The position numbers and the translations under genes were made by a program. Source: Pseudorhodoferax sp032153935 (GTDB lineage Bacteria; Pseudomonadota; Gammaproteobacteria; Burkholderiales; Burkholderiaceae_C). Taken from it: a stretch of DNA of 64,000 nucleotides. Positions 1 to 8,735 of the stretch are shown piece by piece; position 1 is the stretch's first letter; every line of letters begins with the position of its first letter. A model generated the notes under the pieces. The model did no database searches. It had not been told where the DNA came from and saw nothing but the letters and a program-made list of their open reading frames with translations. The stretch is from NCBI RefSeq assembly GCF_964253035.1, contig NZ_CAXUQL020000002.1, positions 248,001 to 312,000 of the forward strand, in the 5' to 3' direction.

Positions 1-1
1 C

Positions 2-262
2 GATTTCAATGATCGCGCATTGTGCTTGGAAGGTCTAATTCCAGTAGAACTTGTAGGAAATTCGAAGTTCCTATTTGTTGGCAGCGGCCAAAGCACCGTA
101 TTGGTAGCTCCGCAGCCATTCCAGTCCGAGATAGACTACAACTTCTTCTTCAAGGCAAGCCCAGGCCTTCAATATCAATTCACCAAACCAACCGTCTACG
201 AATGCAAGGGAGCGTCAACTACCGACGACCGAGGAAGTCGAAAAATGGAGCCGGTTTCTTGA
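2..262 (+). CDS. 3' end of an unidentified gene (partial)
   Basis: A reading frame is open from the left edge of the window to a TGA at 260-262, giving 86 codons. It is rich in Phe, Gln and Ser and has no motif I recognise. No start can be assigned because the frame runs off the window, and the first in-frame start-like codon (TTG at 20) has no ribosome binding site. It lies about 200 bp upstream of the transposase gene and could be the tail of another transposon gene or of the interrupted host locus. It may also be a chance frame. Confidence 0.25.
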   Translation, partial: DFNDRALCLEGLIPVELVGNSKFLFVGSGQSTVLVAPQPFQSEIDYNFFFKASPGLQYQFTKPTVYECKGASTTDDRGSRKMEPVS

Positions 263-465
263 ACAACCAAGAAAGTCGTGTAAGTCCAAGAAACTGTTCC
301 CAGGCAACTTCTCTCAACCCCTTGATTTGATTGACATCCCGAGACGACCGGTTCAGTATTTATGAACTGCGGCGTTTCAGAAATTCGGTCCGCTCCTGAC
401 GCGGATCAACAAGTTGTTCCCGACTCGACGCTGCATGTGGCTGGCGGCTTTCGAGGAGATGTGCA

Positions 466-2037
466 GTGGCGAACAAGCCCAACATCCCGGGCAGACACCT
501 TCGCGGGATCACCGATCGTCCAGGTTTCGATCTGGCCGCGTGGCCTGACCTCGACATCGGCGCGCTGAGTCAGCGGGACTTGGCGGAGTACACGCGGCGC
601 CGCAAAAGCGTCGAGTTGTACTTCGCTGGCGAGTCGGCTGCCGTGATCCGCGCCACCTGTGACCTCGGCCTACGTCAAGTCAATCGACTTGTCCGCGAGC
701 GATGCATGGCGATCCATTCGGATGGACGCATTCAAGGCTGGCGAGGTCTGAAAAAAGCCGCTCGACTGTCCGCCTACACCCGGCAGTCACCAGTGAAGCC
801 CAATGAGTCCGGAAGAGGGGCAGCCGGGGCCATGGCGGCGATGCTGCTCACTTATCCTGATTTTGCTGTTCGTCTCGAACGCCAGGTGCTCCACGCGTAC
901 CCGGAGGGCCAGTTGGGGGAATCAAAGCGGCCGCGGCGCGCTCTGCATGCATGGTTCCTCAAAGAAGCCCGTAACGAGTGGCCGTTCAGCGTCTTCAGTC
1001 AGGGTTACCACGCGCTGACCAAGTGGGCAGACGGGATTTTCGCCAGCAACCCCAGGACCTCAGCCCGGCTGGCAGGCGGCCCTGACGCGCTGCGCAAGCT
1101 GCGCGCAGGCGATGGCGTGGAACGTCCGATCGAGCGACCGTTCCAGCGTGTGGAGATGGACGCGCACAAGCTCAACGGCCGATTCTGCGTGCTCATTCCG
1201 GACGTCGATGGCGGATGGGTGCCCAGGATCATCCATCGCCTCTGGGTCATCGTTGTGATTGAAGTTGCCACCCGTGCTGTGCTTGGCTTCCTGCTCAGCC
1301 TGGGCAAAGAGGTCAGCGCCGTCGATGTGCTGCGGACCTTGAAATGCGCTCTGACCACCTGGCACCGGCCGGAACTGTCGTTCGGCGATCACGCCTACCT
1401 TGATGCGGCCAACCTTCCATCAGGGCACCATGAAGCCTACGCCGGGCTGTGTTGGGAGGAACTGAGCGTCGACGGCGCGTTGGCCGAAACCTGTATGACA
1501 GTAGAGACCAAACACCAGGCCGCTGTGGGCGGCAGACTGGTCCACCCGAAGAACGGATTCAGCGTGCGTCGCAGCTTGGACGACAGACCGTTTGTCGAAA
1601 CATTCTTTCGAACGCTGACCACTCGCGCGCTGAACCGCTTGTCCAACAGCACGGGCAGCAAGCCGGATGACAAGGGCGGCCGCGATCCGGACGCTATCGC
1701 AGTGGCTTCTGAGTTCCAGCTACCGTATCTGGAAGAGCTGCTCGCATCGCTCATCGCGAACTACAACGCCACGCCGCATTCAAGCTTGGGATACCGCTCC
1801 CCGCTCCAGATGCTGGACTTTCTGCATGCCAGGGGCCTGGTGCCGCAGCGCAGGGCGGACACTGCTGTTGGCGCCGACCGAAATTTGAGCCAGTGGCTCA
1901 CTTTTGCGTCGGCGCCCACAGGACACTGCTTCTGTGGCAGCGCTGCTCAGCTTTCGCAAGCTTTGCCGTGTCCAGGGTGGATTCAAAGAGGGCCGCCAGC
2001 CTTTCGTCAACTTTCATCACGCGCGGTATACCGGTGA
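466..2037 (+). CDS. TnsB/Mu-type DDE transposase, catalytic part (frameshifted)
   Basis: This is the strand-transfer transposase of a Tn7/Tn5053-like element. The GTG start at 466 has a good ribosome binding site (GAGGAG, 453-458). The N-terminal third looks like the DNA-binding helical region. An rve-type catalytic core follows, with candidate acidic residues D232 (VEMDAHK), D336 (SVDGALAE) and E378 (FVETFFRTL), and then the NYNATPHSSLGYRSPLQ segment typical of the family. After about residue 475 the frame no longer resembles a transposase. The expected C-terminal Mu-C domain continues in another frame (next entry), so a +1-type shift lies between 1889 and about 1960. This may be a real inactivating mutation or a sequencing error. 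It is followed by the TnsC-like ATPase and TniQ genes. Confidence 0.85.
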   Translation: MANKPNIPGRHLRGITDRPGFDLAAWPDLDIGALSQRDLAEYTRRRKSVELYFAGESAAVIRATCDLGLRQVNRLVRERCMAIHSDGRIQGWRGLKKAARLSAYTRQSPVKPNESGRGAAGAMAAMLLTYPDFAVRLERQVLHAYPEGQLGESKRPRRALHAWFLKEARNEWPFSVFSQGYHALTKWADGIFASNPRTSARLAGGPDALRKLRAGDGVERPIERPFQRVEMDAHKLNGRFCVLIPDVDGGWVPRIIHRLWVIVVIEVATRAVLGFLLSLGKEVSAVDVLRTLKCALTTWHRPELSFGDHAYLDAANLPSGHHEAYAGLCWEELSVDGALAETCMTVETKHQAAVGGRLVHPKNGFSVRRSLDDRPFVETFFRTLTTRALNRLSNSTGSKPDDKGGRDPDAIAVASEFQLPYLEELLASLIANYNATPHSSLGYRSPLQMLDFLHARGLVPQRRADTAVGADRNLSQWLTFASAPTGHCFCGSAAQLSQALPCPGWIQRGPPAFRQLSSRAVYR

Positions 2038-2590
2038 CGAGCTCAATCGGCGGCATGACCTGGTGGGCAAGTCAATCCAAATCGTGAACCAAATCGAGGA
2101 CGATGCGCGTGTGGTCATGGCTTCGACAAGCGAGGGCGACCCCATCGGGATTCTGCGTGCGTCTCCACCATGGCATCGTTTGCCCCACAGCCTGCAGATC
2201 CGCACGGCGATTGCACGCCTTGTCCAAGAGCGACGGTTCGTCATTGCCAATGGTGGGGATGCCATCGTCTCCTTCATGGACTATGTCGAGGCCCTGCCGA
2301 AGCGAAAACTGCCAGTCCATCCGACCTATCTCGCCGTGCAGCGCGTCCTGGCGGAACAGGCGCGTGGAGCGGAACATCACGATGAAGATCTACAACTCGC
2401 CCGAAACAAACTGACCTGTGTAGAGCAAGCCGCGAGCACGGAGGCCGCGGCTGCTTGCGCTTCTGGACAGGACGTGGAACCGCCTCTCGTGGTTGAGGTC
2501 ATGGACCGTGCAAAGACGCTGAAGCCCCAGGTTCCTGTGACTGTGACGGCCAAGCGGCTGCCGCCGCTTCGCATGGCAAAGAACGGTTGA
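1904..2590 (+). pseudogene. C-terminal fragment of the TnsB-like transposase
   Basis: This frame carries the Mu transposase C-terminal beta-barrel signature (a GRQPFVNFHHARYTGDEL stretch followed by HDLVGKSIQI) and a basic tail. It belongs to the protein encoded from 466. Both frames overlap between 1889 (just after an in-frame TGA at 1886-1888) and 2037, so the break is in that stretch. A TTTT run at 1902-1905 is one possible slip or indel site. It ends 10 bp before the start of the TnsC-like gene, as expected for a single tnsB gene. There is no independent ribosome binding site at the TTG shown here, so separate translation is unlikely. Confidence 0.7.
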
Positions 2591-2600
2591 GGCCACCGAG

Positions 2601-3602
2601 ATGCGGACGAATCTGCCGCCCCACGTCGATCCTCGGCATCCGGTGAACCGGCAGGACTACGCCGTCTACACCCCTCCTGTTGCCGAGATGGCGAATGTTC
2701 TGGGCGACTGGATCGACCAGCAACAGCCGGGTGGCTACATCTACGGTCCCTCGCGTTTCGGCAAATCGCGCGGAGTGAAGTGGCATCTGCGGTCGATCTT
2801 GAACGAGCGCTTCGGCATCGACGTGCCGCTGCGCATCTGGGTCCGACCATCGGAAAGTCACGTGAGCGAAAGCCGCTTCTGGAAAAGCTGGCTGGAAGCC
2901 ACTGGACACCGCTATGTGGACGAGCGGCGCAACGCAGCCGACCGCCTCTCGCTCTTTCGTGACTACCTCATCGCCGCGGCGCTGGAGAGCAAGACCAACT
3001 TCGTGATTCTCGTGATCGACGAGGCACATGAGATGACGTTGCGGGAGTGGAAATGGCTGATGAGCCTGCAGAACATGCTGGACTGGCGTGGCTACCGAAT
3101 GAGCGTCTTCTCGGTCGGGTCGCACCAGATGGACTACCAGTACGACTTGCTCGGACGGGCCTCCTACGCGCACGTCGCCGCGCGGTTCATGGTGGCGCAT
3201 TGGCCGTTCCCTGGGCTGTCCGACAAGGACGAACTTGAGTTCGTGCTGCTGGGCTATGACTCGGCATCCGAGTGGCCGGCCGGCAGCGGCACATCCTATC
3301 TGGCGCACTACGCGCCCGCTTGGTACGAGCGCGGCGAACGCCTGCACCATACCGCCGAGACCTTCTGGCGGGTCCTGGAGGCCCTGTTGCCCGCCGACTA
3401 TGCCGGCGACATTGCGATTCCGATGCAGCATGTGGCGTGGTCTGTCGAAACCCAGTTGCTTCGACTTGCCGCGGGAGAGGACTGGGAAACTGCCACATCT
3501 ACGGAGGCGTGGCTGCAAGCGCTCGGGCGGACGCAGTTCTCCGATCACATGCGGCTTGTGTCGGCCGGCGTTCGCCGCAAACGAAAGCAGGAGGGGACAT
3601 GA
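2601..3602 (+). CDS. TnsC/TniB-like AAA+ transposition ATPase
   Basis: A 333-residue AAA+ ATPase that, in Tn7 and Tn5053-type elements, forms filaments on target DNA and recruits the transposase. Walker A is GPSRFGKS at residues 49-56. Walker B is VILVIDEAHEM at 135-145. The N-terminal 45 residues and a tail rich in Arg and Lys fit the partner-binding ends of this family. It starts 10 bp after the transposase stop and overlaps the next gene by an ATGA, so the three genes are translationally coupled. Length and position support TniB/TnsC. An IstB-type helper is less likely because the next gene is tniQ. Confidence 0.88.
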   Translation: MRTNLPPHVDPRHPVNRQDYAVYTPPVAEMANVLGDWIDQQQPGGYIYGPSRFGKSRGVKWHLRSILNERFGIDVPLRIWVRPSESHVSESRFWKSWLEATGHRYVDERRNAADRLSLFRDYLIAAALESKTNFVILVIDEAHEMTLREWKWLMSLQNMLDWRGYRMSVFSVGSHQMDYQYDLLGRASYAHVAARFMVAHWPFPGLSDKDELEFVLLGYDSASEWPAGSGTSYLAHYAPAWYERGERLHHTAETFWRVLEALLPADYAGDIAIPMQHVAWSVETQLLRLAAGEDWETATSTEAWLQALGRTQFSDHMRLVSAGVRRKRKQEGT

Positions 3603-4987
3603 TTCGCAATGGTGAGACGACGCCGCTGCCGGCAAAGCTGCGCGCGCGCCACGTGACATGGGTTCCAGGCACCGTTCAGCCATATGCCTCGCTCTGGTCG
3701 ACTGTGCAAAGGTTCATCGTTCTGAACAAGCCCACGTCGGGCCGGTTTACCGACGATTTCGGGGTTCTGCTCGCAAAGCCATCATTTGCCAGGCTGACGC
3801 TAGAACCAGAGATGGTCTCGTTCAAACGTCGCGGCTTCTGGCCGCTGAGGTTTTCCCGCGTGCTTCGCGAGCCGCTGCCGCATTTCGCGTTCTCCCGCGT
3901 AGGCCAGTTCCCTCGTGGCGTATGGGAACTCTTCGGCGACCGCCTGCGTTGGTGCCCAGCCTGTTGGCTGGACCGCTATCACTCGGTCCTATTTTCCGTT
4001 TCCGAGCTGGATCATTGCCCAATTCATGGAATTGAACTTGAGGACCGACTGCCGTGCTCTCATTATGTAGCGCATGGGGAGTTTGGAATATCGTTTAAAA
4101 GCCCTGGCCGATGTGTATGCGGCGCGAGCTTTCTGGATGAAGCGGGCGCATCGGAAGTTTTGCCTAGCGAGATAAGAGACGGCGTCATGAAGGACATCGC
4201 AGACTGGCTTTGTTGCGCAGGCCAAAAAGTCTGGTTTCGTATTCCAGATCCGCTATCGGCTGTGCCTGCGCGTTTCACGAGGCAGTTGACTGATTGGCAA
4301 CGGACCCTCAACCTAGGCTTGACACCCGAGTGGTTCCGCAAACCCCAAATATTGAACGAATGGAAGAGCTGGTATCACGAATGCGGTGTCGCAAAAGAAC
4401 TTGTGCCTTTGAGCGAACCAGGGCCGTTGCGCCATCGTGACGCCTCAGCCATTTTCAAAAGCATCAAACGCCACCTTTTGCGGAACGAGTTCAAACTGAT
4501 GCGACAGTGGATTACTCGATTTGCGATGTACAGCGATGCTGAATATGTTGTTCATAACATTTCGAGGTCGGAAAAGGCTCGCCTTGCCTGGGGATTCTTG
4601 CTGTGGTGGCAGGCATGCACCGGCACTTCCAGTATGCGTGAATGGTTTATTTCCCGTCACTATGAAGACAGCAGAGATCAACGGACCTATCCATTTCTCT
4701 CAACTCCTCGCCCGCCGCCGGAGGCGATTACAGAAGCACAAGTATGGGTGGCTGGCTGGATTCAAGTCGCAAGGCTCCAGTTTGTCCTTGCAAACGCGCT
4801 GGAGGCGGCAAAGATCGCCGCAATTGAAAAGCGAGCTGTATGGGGGCGAGGGGCAATGGGAAATCACATTGCGCCGAGTTGGAGCGTCGGAAAATCCAAT
4901 GAAGGTAAGCTTAGTATCTCGATAGACCAACCTCACTTAGGATTTGGACGTGTGAGTAGGCTAGGCACCTCTTTGCCAAAGCCTTAG
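3599..4987 (+). CDS. TniQ/TnsD-family target-selection protein
   Basis: A 462-residue TniQ-domain protein, the target-site selection factor of Tn7-like and Tn5053-like transposons. The start at 3599 overlaps the ATPase stop (ATGA) and is preceded by AGGAGG, so I prefer it over upstream in-frame codons. The zinc-finger is visible: CPAC at residues 119-122, HCPIHG at 139-144, then C153 and C172/C174. The rest is a long helical region that varies between members. No resolvase or TnsA gene is visible, so the excision chemistry of this element cannot be inferred. The region to the right turns directly into an arsenic/phosphate cargo. Confidence 0.82.
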   Translation: MIRNGETTPLPAKLRARHVTWVPGTVQPYASLWSTVQRFIVLNKPTSGRFTDDFGVLLAKPSFARLTLEPEMVSFKRRGFWPLRFSRVLREPLPHFAFSRVGQFPRGVWELFGDRLRWCPACWLDRYHSVLFSVSELDHCPIHGIELEDRLPCSHYVAHGEFGISFKSPGRCVCGASFLDEAGASEVLPSEIRDGVMKDIADWLCCAGQKVWFRIPDPLSAVPARFTRQLTDWQRTLNLGLTPEWFRKPQILNEWKSWYHECGVAKELVPLSEPGPLRHRDASAIFKSIKRHLLRNEFKLMRQWITRFAMYSDAEYVVHNISRSEKARLAWGFLLWWQACTGTSSMREWFISRHYEDSRDQRTYPFLSTPRPPPEAITEAQVWVAGWIQVARLQFVLANALEAAKIAAIEKRAVWGRGAMGNHIAPSWSVGKSNEGKLSISIDQPHLGFGRVSRLGTSLPKP

Positions 4988-5182
4988 CAGTTGAAGCGCG
5001 AAGACGCAACGTATCATGCCGGTTTTGCAGACGATTTAATACGACGGAGCAATGATTGCGAACGAGTTTTGACCATTCGTTCTTCCTTGTGACCTGATAT
5101 GGAGTCTTCGCAGACCATCTGTCATGAAATTGACACATCAACCCTGCCCAATTCACCTGCAAACAATGCTCAATGTGATCGC

Positions 5183-5509
5183 ATGATGAAAGAAAAAGAG
5201 GTGGTCCGCTCATTGACCGCCCTCGCGCAGGGTATCCGTCTTCAGGTGTTCCGCGCATTGGTCGAATCCGGCCAAGCCGGTATGACGCCATCCATGCTGG
5301 CAGACAGACTGTCCATGCCTGCATCGAGCCTGTCCTTTCATCTGAAAGAACTCCTGAATTCTGGCTTGGTCTCGCATGTGCGAGAGCATCGGAATTTGAT
5401 CTACCGAGCTGAGTACTCGACGATGAACGAATTGCTTGCCTATTTATCCGCCAACTGCTGCGCTGGCGAGTCTTGTTCGTTGGACTCCGCGCAGTTGCGA
5501 TGTGAGTAA
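5183..5509 (+). CDS. arsR: ArsR-family arsenite-responsive repressor (copy 1)
   Basis: A small winged-helix metalloid-sensing repressor. The core runs from the helix starting VRSLTALAQGIRLQVFRAL through the recognition helix (MPASSLSFHLKELLNSGL) to a Cys cluster NCCAGESC near the C-terminus. That cluster resembles the As(III) site of the Acidithiobacillus-type ArsR. An in-frame ATG at 5099 would add 28 residues. The ATG pair at 5183/5186 matches the start of the family core and of copy 2 better, but neither start has a clear ribosome binding site. No other ars gene follows on this strand; phoB lies immediately downstream in the opposite orientation. It may be a remnant of a longer ars operon or may control the element from a distance. 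Confidence 0.8.
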   Translation: MMKEKEVVRSLTALAQGIRLQVFRALVESGQAGMTPSMLADRLSMPASSLSFHLKELLNSGLVSHVREHRNLIYRAEYSTMNELLAYLSANCCAGESCSLDSAQLRCE

Positions 5510-5525
5510 CGAAGACGCTTGGTCG

Positions 5526-6215
5526 TCACGGGCTCTGCGCGCTGAATCGGTAGCCGGCTCCACGTACAGTCTGGATCAGGGTGTGGCAATCAACCAGCTC
5601 CAATGACGTGCGTAGCCTCTTGACGTGCACGTCGACGGTGCGCTCTTCGATGTAGACATGATCGCCCCAGCAGCGATCTAGCAAGGCCTGACGGCTGTGC
5701 ACCCGTTCCGGGTTGCGCATAAAGAACTGCAATAGTCTGAACTCCGTAGGCCCCATCGTGACCTCAGTGTCACCGCAGTGCACGCGACGCGTTGACGCAT
5801 TGAGGGTTAACTTTCCAACAGTCACCTCCGAATCCAGTAAATCGGGCGACCGTCCTCGAAGCACCGAGCGGATGCGCGCGCGCAGTTCTGCTAGGGAGAA
5901 TGGCTTGGTCAAGTAATCGTCGGCGCCCACATCCAAGCCTTTGACTCGATCGGCTTCTTCAGCACGCGCACTGATGATGATGATGGGCATCTCGCGCGTT
6001 CGGCGCTCATTTCTCCAGGCGCGCGTCAAGCCAATGCCGGTGCCATTCGGGAGCATCCAATCTAGCAAAACCAAGTCAGGAAGCGCGGCATCCACGCTGC
6101 TTGAGGCCTCTTCGGCATCGCGTGCAATGCTGATGTCGAAGCCCTCACGCCGCAAGGTCACGGAAATCAACTCAACGATCGCAGGCTCGTCGTCGACGAT
6201 CAGGATTCTGGCCAC
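5526..6215 (-). CDS. phoB: Phosphate regulon response regulator PhoB
   Basis: An OmpR/PhoB-family response regulator of 229 residues with an intact receiver: acidic pair at D8-D9, phospho-acceptor D52 (LLDWMLPNG), and K102 (TKPF). The C-terminal winged helix contains the PhoB-like recognition segment ERTVDVHVKRLRTSLE. The start is GTG at 6215. It is the last gene of a leftward pstSCAB-phoU-phoB cluster, 13 bp after phoU. Unusually, no phoR sensor kinase gene follows; the next gene is arsR in the opposite direction. It presumably depends on a PhoR encoded elsewhere or on PhoU/Pst signalling to another kinase. Confidence 0.92.
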   Translation of the reverse strand: MARILIVDDEPAIVELISVTLRREGFDISIARDAEEASSSVDAALPDLVLLDWMLPNGTGIGLTRAWRNERRTREMPIIIISARAEEADRVKGLDVGADDYLTKPFSLAELRARIRSVLRGRSPDLLDSEVTVGKLTLNASTRRVHCGDTEVTMGPTEFRLLQFFMRNPERVHSRQALLDRCWGDHVYIEERTVDVHVKRLRTSLELVDCHTLIQTVRGAGYRFSAQSP

Positions 6216-6228
6216 AGCGCTGCCGTTA

Positions 6229-6939
6229 CTACTGCTGTGCGATCACCGATTCAACGCTCGGGATCGGGGAATGTCGGACATCTTCACCCTTGACGATGTA
6301 GATGACCTGCTCGGCCAGGTTCTTCGCGTGGTCCCCGATCCGTTCAAGAGCCTTCACCACGAACACGAGATCTATGCACGATGAGATGGTGCGAGCATCC
6401 TCCATCATGTAGGTGGCCAGCTTGCGCATCAGCCCCTCGAATTCGATATCAATGGCTTGGTCTTGCTTGAGGACATCCAGGCAGGCCGTCACGTCCAAGC
6501 GTGCAAAGGCATCGAGGGCCTTGCGCAGCAGTTCCGATGCGAGGCTTCCTTCGTAGGAAATGAAGTTGGCCGGGACACGAACCCTGGCAGTGTCCGATTC
6601 CAGGAGGCGGATAACTGTGCGTGCGATGCGTGCAGCTTCATCGCCAATTCGCTCCAGGTTTCCGGTCGACTTGGAGATGGCGATCAACAGCCGCAGGTCG
6701 CGCGCGGTGGGCTGTCGGCGCGCGATGATGGAGGAGAGATCCCGGTCGATCTCGATTTCCAGCCCGTTCACGCGCTCCTCGTCCGCTACGACCTGCGCGG
6801 CCACTTCCGCGCTGTGCTGGGTCATGGCATAGACGGCCTGGCGAACTTGGAACTCGACAAGGCCGCCCATCTCCATGACGCGGGAGGACACGGCGGTCAG
6901 CTCTGAGTCGAACTGAGAAGAGAGGTGTTTGTCGGTCAT
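6229..6939 (-). CDS. phoU: Phosphate signalling protein PhoU
   Basis: A 236-residue all-helical PhoU protein. Two copies of the PhoU repeat can be seen, each with the conserved E-x-x-x-D metal-cluster pattern (around IEIDRDLSSIIARRQP and around SSCIDLVFVVKALERIGDHAKNLAE). PhoU links the Pst transporter to PhoR and keeps the Pho regulon off in high phosphate. It lies between pstB and phoB, with 27 bp to pstB and 13 bp to phoB, so the genes are probably cotranscribed. Length is normal for the family. Confidence 0.93.
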   Translation of the reverse strand: MTDKHLSSQFDSELTAVSSRVMEMGGLVEFQVRQAVYAMTQHSAEVAAQVVADEERVNGLEIEIDRDLSSIIARRQPTARDLRLLIAISKSTGNLERIGDEAARIARTVIRLLESDTARVRVPANFISYEGSLASELLRKALDAFARLDVTACLDVLKQDQAIDIEFEGLMRKLATYMMEDARTISSCIDLVFVVKALERIGDHAKNLAEQVIYIVKGEDVRHSPIPSVESVIAQQ

Positions 6940-6966
6940 AGGTTGACAGCGCTGTTGGTGGGTCGA

Positions 6967-7761
6967 TCAGCCGAACCGGCCGGTGATGTAGTCCTCTGTC
7001 TCCTTGCGCCTGGGCTTCATGAAGATCTCGTCGGTCTCGCCGAACTCGACCAGATCGCCCAGGTACATGAAGGCCGTGAAGTCGGAAACTCTTGCGGCTT
7101 GCTGCATGCTGTGCGTGACGATCAGAACCGAGACCTTGTTCTTGATCTCGCTGATCAGTTCCTCGATGCTGGCGGTCGCGATCGGATCGAGCGCAGACGT
7201 CGGCTCATCGAACAAGATGATTTCCGGGTCGGTGGCCAACGCGCGTGCGATGCACAGGCGCTGTTGCTGTCCGCCGGACAGGTTCACCGCCACTTCGCCG
7301 AGCCTGTCCTTTACCTCGTTCCACAAGGCACCGCCGCGCAACGCAGCTTCCACCTTGTCATCCAGATAGGAGCGCGATTTCTCACCACGCACGCGCAGGC
7401 CATAGGCAACGTTCTCGTAGATGGTTTTGGGGAAAGGGTTGGGCTTTTGGAATACCATGGAAATGCGCATGCGCACTTCGATGGGGTCGACGTTGCGGTG
7501 CAGCACGTCGATCTGGTCGGGGTGGAGCTGGATGCTGCCCCCGTACCGATGTCCAGGGTACAGGTCGTGCATCCGGTTGAAGCAACGCAAGAAGGTGGAC
7601 TTGCCGCACCCGCTGGGACCGATGAGCGCGGTCACCCGGTTCTCGTAGACGGGCATGTTGATGCCCTTGAGCGCTTTGAAGTCGCCGTAATAGAAGTCGA
7701 GATCCTTGGCCTGGGCTTTCAGGGCCGGGGGCTGGGCTGGGAGGGTGATGGTGGAGTTCAT
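6967..7761 (-). CDS. pstB: Phosphate ABC transporter ATP-binding protein PstB
   Basis: The ATPase of the high-affinity phosphate importer, 264 residues. Walker A is GPSGCGKST, the ABC signature is LSGGQQQR, Walker B is IILFDEPTSALD, and the switch His is in VTHSM. The ATG at 7761 gives the usual PstB length; a much longer frame upstream of it overlaps pstA and is not a gene. PstB pairs with PstA and PstC at the inner membrane. It is the fourth gene of the leftward pst cluster, 29 bp after pstA. Confidence 0.94.
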   Translation of the reverse strand: MNSTITLPAQPPALKAQAKDLDFYYGDFKALKGINMPVYENRVTALIGPSGCGKSTFLRCFNRMHDLYPGHRYGGSIQLHPDQIDVLHRNVDPIEVRMRISMVFQKPNPFPKTIYENVAYGLRVRGEKSRSYLDDKVEAALRGGALWNEVKDRLGEVAVNLSGGQQQRLCIARALATDPEIILFDEPTSALDPIATASIEELISEIKNKVSVLIVTHSMQQAARVSDFTAFMYLGDLVEFGETDEIFMKPRRKETEDYITGRFG

Positions 7762-7790
7762 GGTTGCGAAGGCGAAGCGCTGTTGAGGAC

Positions 7791-8735
7791 TTACCACTTG
7801 ATGTTCTTGCGCAGGCGGTAGCGCAGCCAGATGGCCAGGCCGTTCATGCCGAGCGTGAGCAGCACCAGCACCAGGCTTGCGGCCGCGGCGTTTTGCTGGA
7901 AGGCGGTGTCGGGGCGCGAGGTCCAGTTGAAGATCTGGATCGGCATCACCGTGAAGGGCGAAAACAGCCAGTCGAACAGCCCGGCCGCCGGATCGCCGGT
8001 GAATGGCAACGGCGGCAGGAAGGCGATGAAGGTGAGCGCGCCGATGGTCACGATGGGCGCCGTCTCGCCGATGGCTCGCGACAAACCGATGATCACGCCC
8101 GTCAGGATGCCTGGTGTGCCATAGGGCAGCAGATGATGGCGGACCACTTGCCACTGCGTGGCGCCGCAGGCGTAGGCGCCTTCGCGGATGTGCTGGGGAA
8201 TCGCACGCAGAGCCTCGCGCGTCGCGACGATCACGATCGGCAAGATCAACAGACCCAGCGTCAGACCGGCCGACAGGATGCTCTGGCCCAGGCCGAAGGT
8301 GTAGACGAACAGGCCCAGAGCCAGCAGCCCGTACACGATGGAAGGGACACCGGCCAGGTTCGTGATGTTGATCTCAATCACATCGGTGAACCAGCTCCGG
8401 CGGGCATACTCCTCCAGGTAGATGGCCCCCGCGATGCCGATGGGAACGGCCACCAGCGCCGTCATGAACATGACCAGAATCGACCCAACCCAGGCGGAAA
8501 GAATGCCAGCTTGCCCGGCGCGCCGGGAAGGGAAGCTTGTAAAGAACTCGGCGCTGAGCCGCGGGCCGCCGTCGATCACCATGTTGGCGAAGAGTGCGAC
8601 CAGCGTCATGACGCCCACCATCATGGCGAGGACACCCAGGACGGCGAATACGACGTCCCAGCGCTTGTGGCTGCGGATGATGCTGTGCAGGGACTTGCCG
8701 CGCAGCGACGATTCGGAATCAGCAATGGTTTTCAT
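7791..8735 (-). CDS. pstA: Phosphate ABC transporter permease PstA
   Basis: A 314-residue inner-membrane permease with about six hydrophobic segments and the ABC-permease EAA loop (REALRAIPQHIREGAYACGATQ region). Together with PstC it forms the phosphate channel. The start at 8735 overlaps the stop of pstC (ATGA), showing translational coupling. An in-frame extension upstream would run into pstC and is rejected. Residue pattern and length are typical of the family. Confidence 0.93.
   Translation of the reverse strand: MKTIADSESSLRGKSLHSIIRSHKRWDVVFAVLGVLAMMVGVMTLVALFANMVIDGGPRLSAEFFTSFPSRRAGQAGILSAWVGSILVMFMTALVAVPIGIAGAIYLEEYARRSWFTDVIEINITNLAGVPSIVYGLLALGLFVYTFGLGQSILSAGLTLGLLILPIVIVATREALRAIPQHIREGAYACGATQWQVVRHHLLPYGTPGILTGVIIGLSRAIGETAPIVTIGALTFIAFLPPLPFTGDPAAGLFDWLFSPFTVMPIQIFNWTSRPDTAFQQNAAAASLVLVLLTLGMNGLAIWLRYRLRKNIKW

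Noticed and set aside
1886..2037. Programmed ribosomal frameshift in the tnsB-like gene
   Set aside because: No slippery heptamer with downstream structure was seen; a mutation or sequence error is simpler.
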